Below, in pieces: positions 10,901 to 23,100 of a stretch of DNA of 64,000 nt (positions are counted from its first letter, which is position 1; each line of letters opens with the position of its first letter). The notes beneath the pieces were generated by a model that saw only the letters and a program-made list of their open reading frames with translations, was not told where the DNA came from and ran no database searches. Origin of the DNA: Parapristionchus giblindavisi. Taxonomy: Eukaryota > Nematoda > Chromadorea > Rhabditida > Diplogasteridae. Made by a program: the position numbers and the translations under genes. The stretch lies in the NCBI GenBank assembly GCA_943737045.1, contig CALSFV010000657.1, positions 62,001 to 126,000 of the forward strand. The letters run 5' to 3'.

Positions 10901-13900
10901 ATTCTAACACCCCCTGGTTCGAATCCCATCACTGTCTTTCTTCTTTTGCTAATTTTTACAAACTACCTCAACTTCATTTTCGTTGTTTTTATCATCGTTC
11001 AGAGCTTTAGCATTCGAAAAAAACGTTATATCGATTCAATTACTATTCGCACTCAACAGAGTTCCTTTAGTTAAGTTTTGCTTAGGCTTAGTATCCGCAC
11101 TACTCTACTGATCCATTTAATTAGCCTATCGATTCAGTTACTATTCGCACTCAGCAGAGTTCCTTTAATTAATTTTTGCTTAGGCTTAGTATCCGCACTA
11201 CTCTACTGATCCATTTAATTAGCCTATCGATTCAGTTACTATTCGCACTCAGCAGAGTTCCTTTAATTAATTTTTGCTTATGCTTAGTATCCGCACTACT
11301 CTACTGATCCATTTAATTAGCCTATCGATTCAGTTACTATTAATAATCAGCAGAGTTCCTTTAGTTAAGGTTTGCTTAGGCTTAGTATCCGCACTACTCT
11401 ATTGATCCATTTAATTAGCCTATCAAAGAGTCTGTATTTGTTTGTTTAAATAGCAAAATAAGAAATAATACTAATTCCGCAAAATGGCGGTCCGTCGGAT
11501 AGTTATCCGACGGACCGCCATTTTGCGGCGACACACACGCGCCGCCAAAATACCCTACGAGATGCAACTCACAGTGTGCAGCTACCTCGACGGCTCAACC
11601 GGGAGCGCATTAGACTAGCATTCTAACACCCCCTGGTTCGAATCCCATCACTGTCTTTCTTCTTTTGCTAATTTTTACAAACTACCTCAACTTCATTTTC
11701 GTTGTTTTTATCATCGTTCAGAGCTTTAGCATTCGAAAAAAACGTTATATCGATTCAATTACTATTCGCACTCAACAGAGTTCCTTTAGTTAAGTTTTGC
11801 TTAGGCTTAGTATCCGCACTACTCTACTGATCCATTTAATTAGCCTATCGATTCAGTTACTATTCGCACTCAGCAGAGTTCCTTTAATTAAGTTTTGCTT
11901 ATGCTTAGTATCCGCACTACTCTACTGATCCATTTAATTAGCCTATCGATTCAGTTACTATTAACAATCAGCAGAGTTCCTTTAGTTAAGGTTTGCTTAG
12001 GCTTAGTATCCGCACTACTCTATTACTTACTTACTTAGATGCTTAGACGTCCAGTAGTCGGCTGAGGGCGAAGCCCTGAGCGCTGGACACACGTCTTCCA
12101 AAGTGTTCGGTCTTGAGCGGTAGTTGACCAGTGTCGATGCGGGATATCGAGACGTTTGAAGTGGTCGCTCCAGCGGGTGGCTGGGCGGCCGAGTGTCCTT
12201 TTCACGTCTCTTGGGTACCATGTCGTGACCCTAGTCGTCCATCGATCGTCATTCCTCCTCATCACGTGTCCTGCCCATCGATGTTTTGCTCCCTTCGCGT
12301 ATTCGACAGCGTCGCGAATCCCGGATTCTCTCCTCATATCGTCGCTCCGAAGTCCTTGCTCCCATTGGCTCCTTCTGCTGTGTCCGAGCAGTGATCTCTC
12401 GATGGCACGCTGAGCTCTTGTGAGGGCGGTCGTCGTTCCTTTGTTGTCGGCCCAAGTTTCGGCTCCGTAGCAAAGGGCAGGGAGGACTGTCGAGTTGAAG
12501 AGGTGCGCACGCAGTTCTCTATCCTTCACCAATCTCGCCGCGTCTATTGATCCATTTAATTAGCCTATCAAAGAGTCTGTATTTGTTTGTTTAAATAGCA
12601 AAATAAGAAATAATACTAATTCCGCAAAATGGCGGTCCGTCGGATAACTATCCGACGGACCGCCATTTTGCGGCCGCAATTTGGCGGTCCGTCGGATACG
12701 GACACGTCGGTCTGGGACCATCTGCGAGTGGTGGAGGAGGTGGCCGAGGAAGGCATAAAACTGGCGGGCCACGGGCCAAGAAGGCTTATGAGAGGTAATT
12801 GGAGTTTGGCCAGCCTACTATGTATATATTAGCTTGATATCCGTCCGGGGATTATACTACCATTACTATGATCACTCCCTAATGAAGAAGAAGACAGCAT
12901 GAAACCAGAATGTGTCTGGTTTGGATGAAATACCTTTCGAGCTGGATGGTTTTATAAATGCTGACTTACAACTGTACTTTGGATTATTCAATGCGACCCC
13001 TCTGCTCTATTTCTCTAGAACAAGGTTCTTCATTTAAATCGTATTTTACCCGCTGAAACTCCATTATTCTGTATAAAACACTATCTGAGAGAATTCAACA
13101 ACTGGGATATTTTTTGGTATCGATGAAAAATAGATTTTTCTCTTTTATGTGTGGTAATTACAGGCTCCATGAGTGTAGTTCACTGGTACTTGGAAATTCC
13201 TTCCAATTGAAAATTCGCTTCAGGAGGTGACCACACAACGGTTTGGCGCCTTTTCCTAAAAAGTTTATTTCGAATCAAATCGATTCGGGAGTGGCCGCAA
13301 TCGACTGCTTGGCTAATTCTAAGAAACTATTGTCAAGGAGAGTTTTTCGATCAACGGTCAACGAAGGTTGGAATTTTGAATTTTCGAAATAATTTTCACA
13401 TTAAATTAATTCTCACTATTTTCCCATGGCGAATATAAATTTTTTATTTGCTCAATAACTTCTACATGTGATAACACACATTCAATTTAAAAATCATAAT
13501 TTTTTAAAAAGGTAATTATGGCGAACGAATCATTTTTATAACGAAAGTCGTGAATTATGGTGTGCTCCTACAGTAATCTCTATTCGGTAAATTTTGTTTT
13601 TCGCTAGTTTTAAGCATATTTTCAGTGGTTTTCTTTACAATGTTAGACGTATATGATTATTCTGCACCATCGGAGTGCAGTTGCACGGTATATATGATGA
13701 TCAGATTACTGATCGTACTTGTACTGTACGTGTACTGTAATTTACGTGCTCTCTGTTATTCTCTGATCAGTCTATAAAACCGACAAGAAAGAGCACAGAA
13801 CGGCATGAGTATGGTGACTACGTCGCAAGATGGCTCGTATACGAAAGTGAATAACATTTACAGTACAAGTGCGATCAGCAATGTGGTCATCATATATACC

Positions 13901-16900
13901 GTGCAGCTGCACTCCGATGGTGCAGAATAATCATATACGTCTAACATTGTAAAGAAAACCGCTGAAAATATGCTTAAAACTAGCGAAAAACAAAATTTAC
14001 CGAATAGAGATTACTGTAGGAGCACACCATAATTCACGACTTTCGTTATAAAAATGATTCGTTCGCCATAATTAGGTTTTTAAAAAATTATGATTTTTAA
14101 ATTGAATGTGTGTTATCACATGTAGAAGTTATTGAGCAAATAAAAAATTTATATTCGCCATGGGAAAATAGTGAGAATTAATTTAATGTGAAAATTATTT
14201 CGAAAATTCCCAAATTCCAACCTTCGTTGACCGTTGATCGAAAAACTCTCCTTGACAATAGTTTCTTAGAATTAGCCAAGCAGTCGATTGCGGCCACTCC
14301 CGAATCGATTTGATTCGAAATAAACTTTTTAGGAAAAGGCGCCAAACCGTTGTGTGGTCACCTCCTGAAGCGAATTTTCAATTGGAAGGAATTTCCAAGT
14401 ACCAGTGAACTACACTCATGGAGCCTGTAATTACCACACATAAAAGAGAAAAATCTATTTTTCATCGATACCGCACCTATGTCGATTTTCTAAGATAGCG
14501 TGTTGTATGATAAATAAACAAAAACGCATTGCTGCAGAGTCGGGTTCGGGCAGTGACGACAACTCGACGACGTCATCGTTAGGAGATGATACGGAGGATG
14601 AAGATGGTGATGATGATGATGACCTCGATGGTGAAGATGGAGAAGAGGACGAAGAAGATGAGGACGAGAATGCTGAAGAGTTCAAACTAGGCGAGAATGA
14701 TGATGATTGGCTAAAGGTTTGTAGTTTGTGGTCATAGAAAAAGGAATGTGCTCGGTGATTAAAATGACTAAATTTGAACAGGAAAATAGGTAGTAACAGT
14801 AACAGTAACAGTAATACACTTTATCAAGATTAACTAAGCAGTGTTTCCACTGAATCTGAAGTGTCATAAAATGGGATCTTCTTTCTTTAAATTATTCTTC
14901 TTTCATCTCCTTATGATCCGCTATTGAGGCACTTGTTCAGTATCCAAGTCGCTACACTTTGATTTTTTTGAATAGTGAGTGGTGAGAGAATCCAGAAATA
15001 TAATAATTTAGAAATGAAGCAACCCACGAAAATCTCGTTCAAACTTCGTCCATAGTTGCAGTTGTTTTGCTGTGTACTACACTGACAAGTATCCTCCAAT
15101 ATCTTTATTTAATTCCGTGGGGAATCAGGTGGATAAGGGAGAATGGGAGAGATCGTAGGTGGACGATCGGGGACATTTTGGGAAGGGGAAAAGGGGGCTT
15201 ATATAGGGGCTCTTCTCATTTATTCCATTTGCATTTCTTCAAGACCGGCCTCACTTGCAACCTGTACAGAATAAGATTAGGTTATCTAAGAAGTAGTAAA
15301 CAATTAGGAGAGATCTACATAATGCACTATTCAACTCCTCCCCTAGATCTCACCGATGGTGTACGGCTACGTCCCGGCGTTCTTGGAACGGAGTCTCCCG
15401 AAGGGGAGATACGGGGTGCCGTGCGCAGCTGAGCCGTATGCAGATCGGAACGTGCCGCGGCGAGCTGGATCTGAAGGTTCTCGACCCTCGTCTCAAGAGT
15501 GCTCACCTTATTCTCCAGAACTCTGAGCTGACGGTGGCAAGCCTCTTCCGTCTGCTCCATTCTGAGCAAACGGGCACTCAGCGTCTCACGGGGGCTGTGG
15601 CGGTTGAGCGAATCGGCGCGGTTCCTGGGAGGAGCCTCCTGCTGGCCTGGTCCTCGCGGTTCCGGAGCGTGGGCTCGGGGAACTGGAGGCGGAGCTGGCG
15701 CGTGGGCGTCCGGCTGGGGGCCTCCGACGGGGATCGAGTTGGAGTTGGGTGAGGCTGTTGATGCGACGACGAAGTTGACTAGGGCGCGTGTAAGCTGTTA
15801 GGTGGTAAATAGGTGGTATTGCCTGTTTTTGATGTTTTTATTGTAGTTTGATCCCTGATGTTTGTTGTTTTACCTTTTTTGTAGTTTGATCTTTTGATTA
15901 CAGGCACTCCTGGCCGAAGCGGCATCGTCGAGTGAGGAAGAGGACGGAGATGATGATAGTGACGATGAGAAGAAGGTTAGTAGTACACTTTGTAGTTTGT
16001 AGTTTGTAGTTTAATCTAAGGTGTTTTAACGGCGTTAATCTGGTTCGTTCTACCTACTAGTGTGAAAATGATTGCACCCGGTGGGAGCGTGTTTCAATGT
16101 TATTTAATGAGTCGACTTATCTGAATAGTCCCAATGCCATATTCTCAATCCGTCCAAATTAGCCTCATTATTCCAGCCGAAGAAGGATCCAGACGGGGTA
16201 TCGACCTCGACGAGAGCGATGACGTCATCGACAGGCGGAGGTGAAGATAACGAGTACGAGGACGCAGCGGAGGAGGAGTTTAAGAGAGACTATCTGACTC
16301 AGTGAACATATTTTGCTTATGGCTTGGCACTTGGTCAAAAAGTGATAGGAACCGATCGGGCCCAAATTGTGCATAGGTGTAGTATGGGGTGGCATGAGAT
16401 CACAGACGGAGTTAGGGTTCGTCATATCTGCTCCTTCGCTAAATAACGTAAGTTCCACATAATGGCATCAAAATTTCAAAGTTTACGGATTCGTTCGATA
16501 TGTGTATGCGACGATGGGTAATAATAAGCAGGTAAATTACACCAAGTCTCATCCCGGTCCAAAACCGTGAGGCCCAGAAAAAATTAAAAAACCAATAAAA
16601 AATTTGTTTTATTTTTTTGTTTTATTTTTCCTACAAATGCCTCTCGGTGGGTGACTTTTTTTTATTTTTTTTTTAATTTGACGAGTATTCATTAATGTAA
16701 CTCATATATGAAAATGAACTAAAACAAATGAGTACAAATTTGCCTTCTTCCCGAAAAACCACGACTAATTCGACTGAAATTTTGATGCCATTATGTGGAA
16801 CTTACGTTATTTAGCGAAGGAGCAGATATGACGAACCCTAACTCCGTCTGTGATCTCATGCCACCCCATACTACACCTATGCACAATTTGGGCCCGATCG

Positions 16901-17061
16901 GTTCCTATCACTTTTTGGCCAAGTGCCAAGAGAATGTCACTTGAGCCAGGTAGTCTCTCTTAATCCGTTCGCCTGCGACTTTTCGACTGGGTAATGGGTT
17001 GTGGCGAGGAATGGGAAACGAGATCATATCGTCCGTAGACTAAAATGCTAGTAATAATAAC

Positions 17062-17117
<56 letters not shown>

Positions 17118-20100
17118 GGGTTTCAGAAGAAGAGTATGACAAGAAATATAGAATGGATGCATTAGTAGGAAAGGGAAAGATCATGATAGTTGTAGTTGAT
17201 AGTTAGTGTCATACTTGGGCGGCAATATCGAGCGACAAGACCCACCCGATCTAGCAAAAATTCACTCACAAAATGAAATCTTTGCGTTCCACCCACCTGG
17301 TTTTTGCGTCCGAAACAGCCGAGTTTAATTTCCCGCGACAAAGGTTGTCCACGTATAGTTAGCGCAAATGATCATCATCTGTTTAAACGCAGCTGATTGC
17401 GTGTTTCACCCTCGTTACTACTAGCATAACTGAGCTAATGCTCAATCTTTCTATTGTTCCCCTCAAAAAGCATAAAATAATGAACCACTGAATAGCTTAT
17501 TCTTCCATTCTTCCAGATGATCCATGGGCGTCAAAGCCGCAGGTGGTCGAAGACTCGCCCCAAAAGCCGAAACGACGAACGGACGAGGAGGAGGAGCGGC
17601 GAAAGGTACGGTAGTGGGATACTGTAGGATCATGATTATTGATTTTCCCGCTCGTTTATTGGAGTATCTTGGCTTAAAGGTAGTAGATGTAATGAGGTTG
17701 CGCATATGATACGATTATTACATTGTTATCATGATTTACGATGAAAAGTTACGGGGATAGTCGTTGTAGTTTGTGTTATGGACTTTGATCTTTTCCAGAT
17801 TGAACGACGTCGTGAGCGTCGTCGTCTGCGTAAGAGGAAGAAGCGAAAGATGCAACGGAAGTTGGAGAAGTTGCAGGCGGCAAAGAAACAACGACAGATT
17901 GCCAGTGATGCTGTGGTTTGTGCTTTGATCTGTGGTTTAGTTGTAGTTTGATCTATGATCTTTGGTGCACTGGTAGGTTAGCATGGGTGTTATGTTTTGA
18001 ATTGCAGAAAAAGACAGCAACGGACTTTATGACGTCATCGCGTCTGGTGGACGGCGATCCAGAGACGACCAATCCACAGATGATTAAGGTATCTTTTGTC
18101 TTCGCCGATAGTATCATTGGTATTAGTAATTGCTGGGGTGATGTAGATAGGGTGAGACGAGAATGTGCCGGGTATGGATTGTAATGTGAAAGTGGGGGAG
18201 GATTATTCAAGATAATATTTTAGTGTATGATATGATGTATTTGTTTTTATTATTATTATTATATATTCTTATTATTAATTATCAGGCTGAACTATTGGCG
18301 GCAGTGGAACGTCTCGGACCAAATCTTCCCGCCAACACTTTCGATCAACTCATTGACGACTTGGGAGGACCCGAGTTTGTCGCCGAGGTACGGTAGTCTG
18401 CTACTACGGTAGTATTGTCTAGTCTACGGTAGTCCCCTCGGTTATTGATTGATTATTGATCATTTTGTTTGTTGACACCAGGAGGCGTTTAGTCTTTCTT
18501 AATTGCTTAATTTTTTTAAAAATTTTTGTTTTATGTTTAGATGACCGCTCGCAAGGGTCGCATCGTGCAGAGAGAGGACGGAGAGGTGGAGTTTTATTTT
18601 ATTATTTATTTATTTTAATTTTATTCATTATATTTTAAACATTTGTGTTAAATTTATATAAGTATTATTATTTTTCTTATCCAGGTCGAGTATGAGTTGC
18701 GACACACAGGTGCCGATATTCCTCTCGAATTGATGAATATGGACGAAAAGGACAAGTTTATGAAGGTTCGCGCCAAAATTTGGCTTTTGAATTTTGCCAC
18801 CAATTCAAATTGGTATTCTTACAGGGCGAGAAGGTGATCGCGATTATCTCTGAAGCCGCGTCGTCTGGAATCTCGCTACAGGTACGGTATTCGATCATCG
18901 GATCGTGATGGAGCCGATGATTATCGATTGATTCGGAAGAGTATTGATTGATTGGTTGATATTACAGTCGGATCGTCGTGCGCCAAACAAGCGTCGACGC
19001 GTGCACATTACACTGGAGCTGCCGTGGTCAGCCGATAAGGCCATTCAGCAGTTTGGTGAGTGGGAGGTTGTCTGTTAACATCCGAGGGGGGGGGGGGGGG
19101 TGGACAAAAAATATAGGTCGATTGGGCAACTGAAGAGAACCTTGGCAGATCCAAGTTTCGGACACATTATACAAATATAGCTGCAGCTTTTTAGGTTAAG
19201 GCCAGTCTCGAAGAGACTGGCCCATTTGGGTTCAGGATCAACTTTTCATAACAGAGGACTAGGAGACGTGTTTTTCAAAACTCGTCTCCAGGACCAGAAT
19301 GGTGGCAAACTCGTCTCAAGTTCAGGGTAATCATGCCTATGGCTGCATATTCGAACGGCACCGGTCACAAGTCGGTACCATATCGGGAACCATACGCACC
19401 TGAGTTGCAAAAATGTACCGAATGTGACGCTGGGCGGAGTCTTGGAGGACCAATGAGAGTGGAGGGGGCGGGGCCTTGAACAATTCGGAAACCGACATTT
19501 CGGCATAACTCGGCTCATAGAGGTCCTAGAAATTTGGGATGGGTATCATTGTGATCAGCATCAGTAACACTACCGTACTCTACCGTAACCCGGTTCGGTG
19601 GGTCAGATCAAGATCGGTGGGTCAGATTTCCCTTCTAACTGTCGGAATGGCCACTACTTGTGCAAAATCATTATGAGCTATTGCAAACTACCGTAATCTA
19701 CCGTAACCCAGTTCGGTTGGTCAGAATTCACTAAAAATTATCGGAACAGCCATTACTTGTGCGAAATCATTTCCAGCTATTGTAAACTACAGTAATCTAC
19801 CGTAACCCGGTTCGGTGGGTCAGATCAAGTGAGGTGGGTCAGATTTCACTAAAAATTATTGGAACAGCCATTACTTGTGCGAAATCATTTCCAGCTATTG
19901 TAAACTACAGTAATCTACCGTAACCTGGTTCGGTGGGTCAGATCAAGTGCGGTGGGTCAGATTTCACTAAAAATTATCGGAACAGCCATTACTTGTGCGA
20001 AATAATTTCCAGCTATTGTAAACTACAGTAATCTACCGTAATCCGGTTCGGTGGGCCACATCAAGTTCGGTGGGTCAGATTTCACTAAAAATTGTCAGAA

Positions 20101-23100
20101 CAGCCACTACTTGTGCGAAATCATTTTCGGCTATTGTAAACTACAGTAATCTACCATAACCCGGTTCGGTGGGTCAGATCAAGTGCGGTGGGTGAGATTT
20201 CTCTCAAAATTGTCGGAACAGCCATTACTTGTGCGAAATCATTTCCAGCTATTGTAAACTACAGTAATCTACCGTAATCCGGTTCGGTGGGTCAGATTTC
20301 ACTAAAAATTGTCAGAACAGCTACTACTTGTCCAAAATCATTATGAGCTATTGCAAACTACCGTAATCTACCGTAACCCGGTTCGGTGGGTCATATCAAG
20401 TGCGGTGGGTCAGATTTCACTAAAAATTGTCGGAATGGCCACTATCGATTTTTGTGGCAAAGTGTCCAAAATATCCTATCACAAGCGTATTCAATCGATC
20501 TGTCGTCGATAGTAGACGTATCAAATGGTACGGATCGCACATATATGTATTTGAAATACCATGAATAATAGAGCATGTTTAACCATGTAATACATTATCC
20601 GTTATTCAAAACTTAAGATATTAAATGTTAATAAATTTTATTTTCTATGATGGACGGGAATGTGTGATAAAAGAATATTTATTATATTAGGTTGTAACAT
20701 AAGTTCCTTTGAATTTTGAGGTACACATTAAATTATCATCGTTTGTCGACGACTTTGGGGATTAGTTTTTTCGCTGTTCTAGTCTATGATTCCTAGCTAT
20801 AATACAGCCACACCGTGGGCTCACTACTTGCGGAAGGACTTGAGTTATTGTGCAAAATGTTAGACCAACTTCATTTCGATACCTTCTCTGTTCATAAATT
20901 TTTCATTGCGCGCGATGCCAGCGGGATGCCTTAAAACGCGGTCTCTGTAAGAACGTCGGAGGGGGTGGCACAGTATTTTCAAAATGGTCCGATTTCGCTC
21001 AAACTTTCAGGGCAGAGTGCCTAGGGGTGGGATACACTTCAGCCAAAAAATTAGTAGGTTGATCTTTGATCTTTGATCTTCGAAATTTTCAACGTAGTAT
21101 TAACCCCTCATGCTATACACCATTCGATAGAGCGTGAAAAGTTGTGTCAGGAGCCAAGTTTTCGAAGGTGTAGATGCTCTGGTATTCGAGAAACAGAAGA
21201 AAATGTCGAAAAAATGCGTGATCTCTATTTTCAAAAAATATTTTCGCCATGTTCCAATAGCGGCCGCCCCCTAGAAATTATGCTGTATATGTAAAATTGT
21301 ATGAAGAATCCGATAAAATAGTCTCCAGTCTGTCCGACATACCACTCATGCACTTTTCCGCGAAAAACTAGCGTTAGCTAGCGTTCGCCTTAGCTACGTT
21401 TGCGACCCGGGTTCGAGTCCGTCTCCCGACATCAAATTTTTGCAACTTTTTTTCGACCACTATATGAGCTCAATTCATCAAAATTTCATAATTCATGTGT
21501 TCTCACAGTGGTCTGACCATTGTTTGACCATTTTTTAAGTGATTTCATGTTTATACTTGAGCTGCAGACAGATGCTGAGACAGAGACAGAGGGAGAGACT
21601 TCAGGACAGAGGGAGAGACTTCTGGACAGAGCGAGAGACTTCAGGACAGAGGGAGAGCGCGCCATGGATCTCGGTACCGTAACCTGCAATATTATTGCAA
21701 AATGCACTTAAAATCCCGGTTCGATTACGGCAGTTCTAGTTACGGTAACCAGAAAGATAAAAGCTGGCTCACTATTGATATAAAGGCAACTAGTATTTGG
21801 TCTCGGAATGTCATGAATTTTTCGACTTTGGCCATTTTCAACCATGAACCCCGGTCATGGGTCGACCGAAAAAAACAGTTCGCGATTCCTGACGATTTCG
21901 GTAGCCCAATACCGTACACTCCCACTGATAGTAATGATACAACTTTGGTTGCCATACGCCAAATCCCAACCGATTTATGATCCGTTGTGCAAATGATCGT
22001 TGAGAAAATGATCGCCCTCCCCCCCCCCCCCCTGAAATCCATAGCTGATAATGTGGACCATTCAACGTGATTATTGATTATTAGCCTTCATTCCGTGAGC
22101 ACAAGTGGACCTCCCACAGTTCCAGCCTCTTGATGATTCTTGTCGATCTTTTGCTCTTCAAAAGGGGAGATGGTTGTACAGAGTAAGTTTGCGCATACTT
22201 GGGCAGGATTCCGTGTCTCTCCGCTCCGCCATTACTGCTGCTCGCTGGTCAGGTGCACCAATGGCAAGTCGTCCATTCTCAGGAGGAAGGGACTCCGGAA
22301 TGAGTCCATGGCACACTCTCCCTCCTCCAGAAGTCTCTCCCTCTGTCCTGAAGTCTCTCCCTCTGTCCTGAAGTCTCTCCCTCTGTCCTGAAGTCTCTCC
22401 CTCTGTCCTGAAGTCTCTCCCTCTGTCCTGAAGTTTCTCCCTCTGTCCTGAAGTCTCTCCCTCTGTCCTGAAGTCTCTCACTCTGTCCCGAAGTCTCTCC
22501 CTCTGTCCTGAAGTCTCTCCCTCTGTCTCTGTCTCAGCATCTGTCTGCAGCTCAAGTATAAACATGAAATCACTTAAAAAATGGTCAAACAATGGTCAGA
22601 CCACTGTGAGAACACATGAATTATGAAATTTTGATGAATTGAGCTCATATAGTGGTCGAAAAAAAGTTGCAAAAATTTGATGTCGGGAGGCGGACTCGAA
22701 CCCGGGTCGCAAACGTAGCTAAGGCGAACGCTAGCTAACGCTAGTTTTTCGCGAAAAAGTGCATGAGTGGTATGTCGGACAGACTGGAGACTATTTTTAT
22801 CGGATTCTCCATACAATTTTACATATACAGCATAATTTCTAGGGGGCGGCCGCTATTGGAACATGGCGAAAATATTTTTTTGAAAATAGAGATCACGCCT
22901 TTTTTCGACATTTTCTTCTGTTTCTCGAATACCAGAGCCTTCGAAAATTTGGCTCCTGACACAACTTTTCACGCTCTATCGAATGGTGTATAGCATGAGG
23001 GGTTAATATTACGTTGAAAATTTCGAAGATCAAAGATCAAAGATCAACCTACGGGTCCAATTTTTTTGGCTGAAGTGTATCCCACCCCTAGGCACTCTGC

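Larger units (their letters stand above)
10725..12706. mobile_element. TIR DNA element inserted in an SBNO exon
   Basis: Ends are inverted: GTGTCCGTAACGGACGGACC on the left and the complement of GTCCGTCGGATACGGACAC on the right, followed on both sides by a module around CAAAATGGCGGTCCGTCGG. Direct repeats of 9-11 bp (TCGGTCTGGGA at 10714 and 12707) flank it, fitting Mutator-, Merlin- or hAT-like chemistry. The interior holds a partly duplicated segment (about 10760-11400 and 11480-12020), each copy with a tRNA-like module and a tandem array, then an RTE fragment. No transposase is seen, so this is a non-autonomous composite. Confidence 0.85.
10675..12794 (+). pseudogene. let-765: SBNO exon interrupted by a ~2 kb TIR element
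   Basis: The exon opens at acceptor 10674 with [16 protein letters not shown], then stops matching at 10724 where a TIR element begins. The frame resumes at 12718 with [17 protein letters not shown] and runs to a donor at 12794. GGTCTGGGA occurs at both joints (10716-10724 and 12709-12717), and removing the element plus one copy restores an uninterrupted frame. The restored peptide is the Gly-rich linker after helicase lobe 1. As it stands, the genomic exon reads into the element. No acceptor-like AG lies close to the right joint, so clean splicing-out of the element looks unlikely. Confidence 0.85.

Noticed and set aside
10603..10907. Two overlapping ORFs of 94-98 aa
   Set aside because: They read from an SBNO exon into the inserted element; one frame is the real exon only up to 10724.
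10870..10940. Functional tRNA-Ala(AGC) gene
   Set aside because: Boxes and two stems fit, but T-arm and acceptor stems do not pair and an identical relic lies 720 bp away in a duplicated element.
19590..20450. CRISPR-like spaced repeats
   Set aside because: Tandem units diverge gradually, with no constant short repeat and unique spacers; eukaryotic intron context.
22158..22592. 144 aa minus-strand ORF with GETSGQRE repeats
   Set aside because: Translation of the ~20 bp repeat array in a foldback arm; the mirrored arm gives a similar short ORF.
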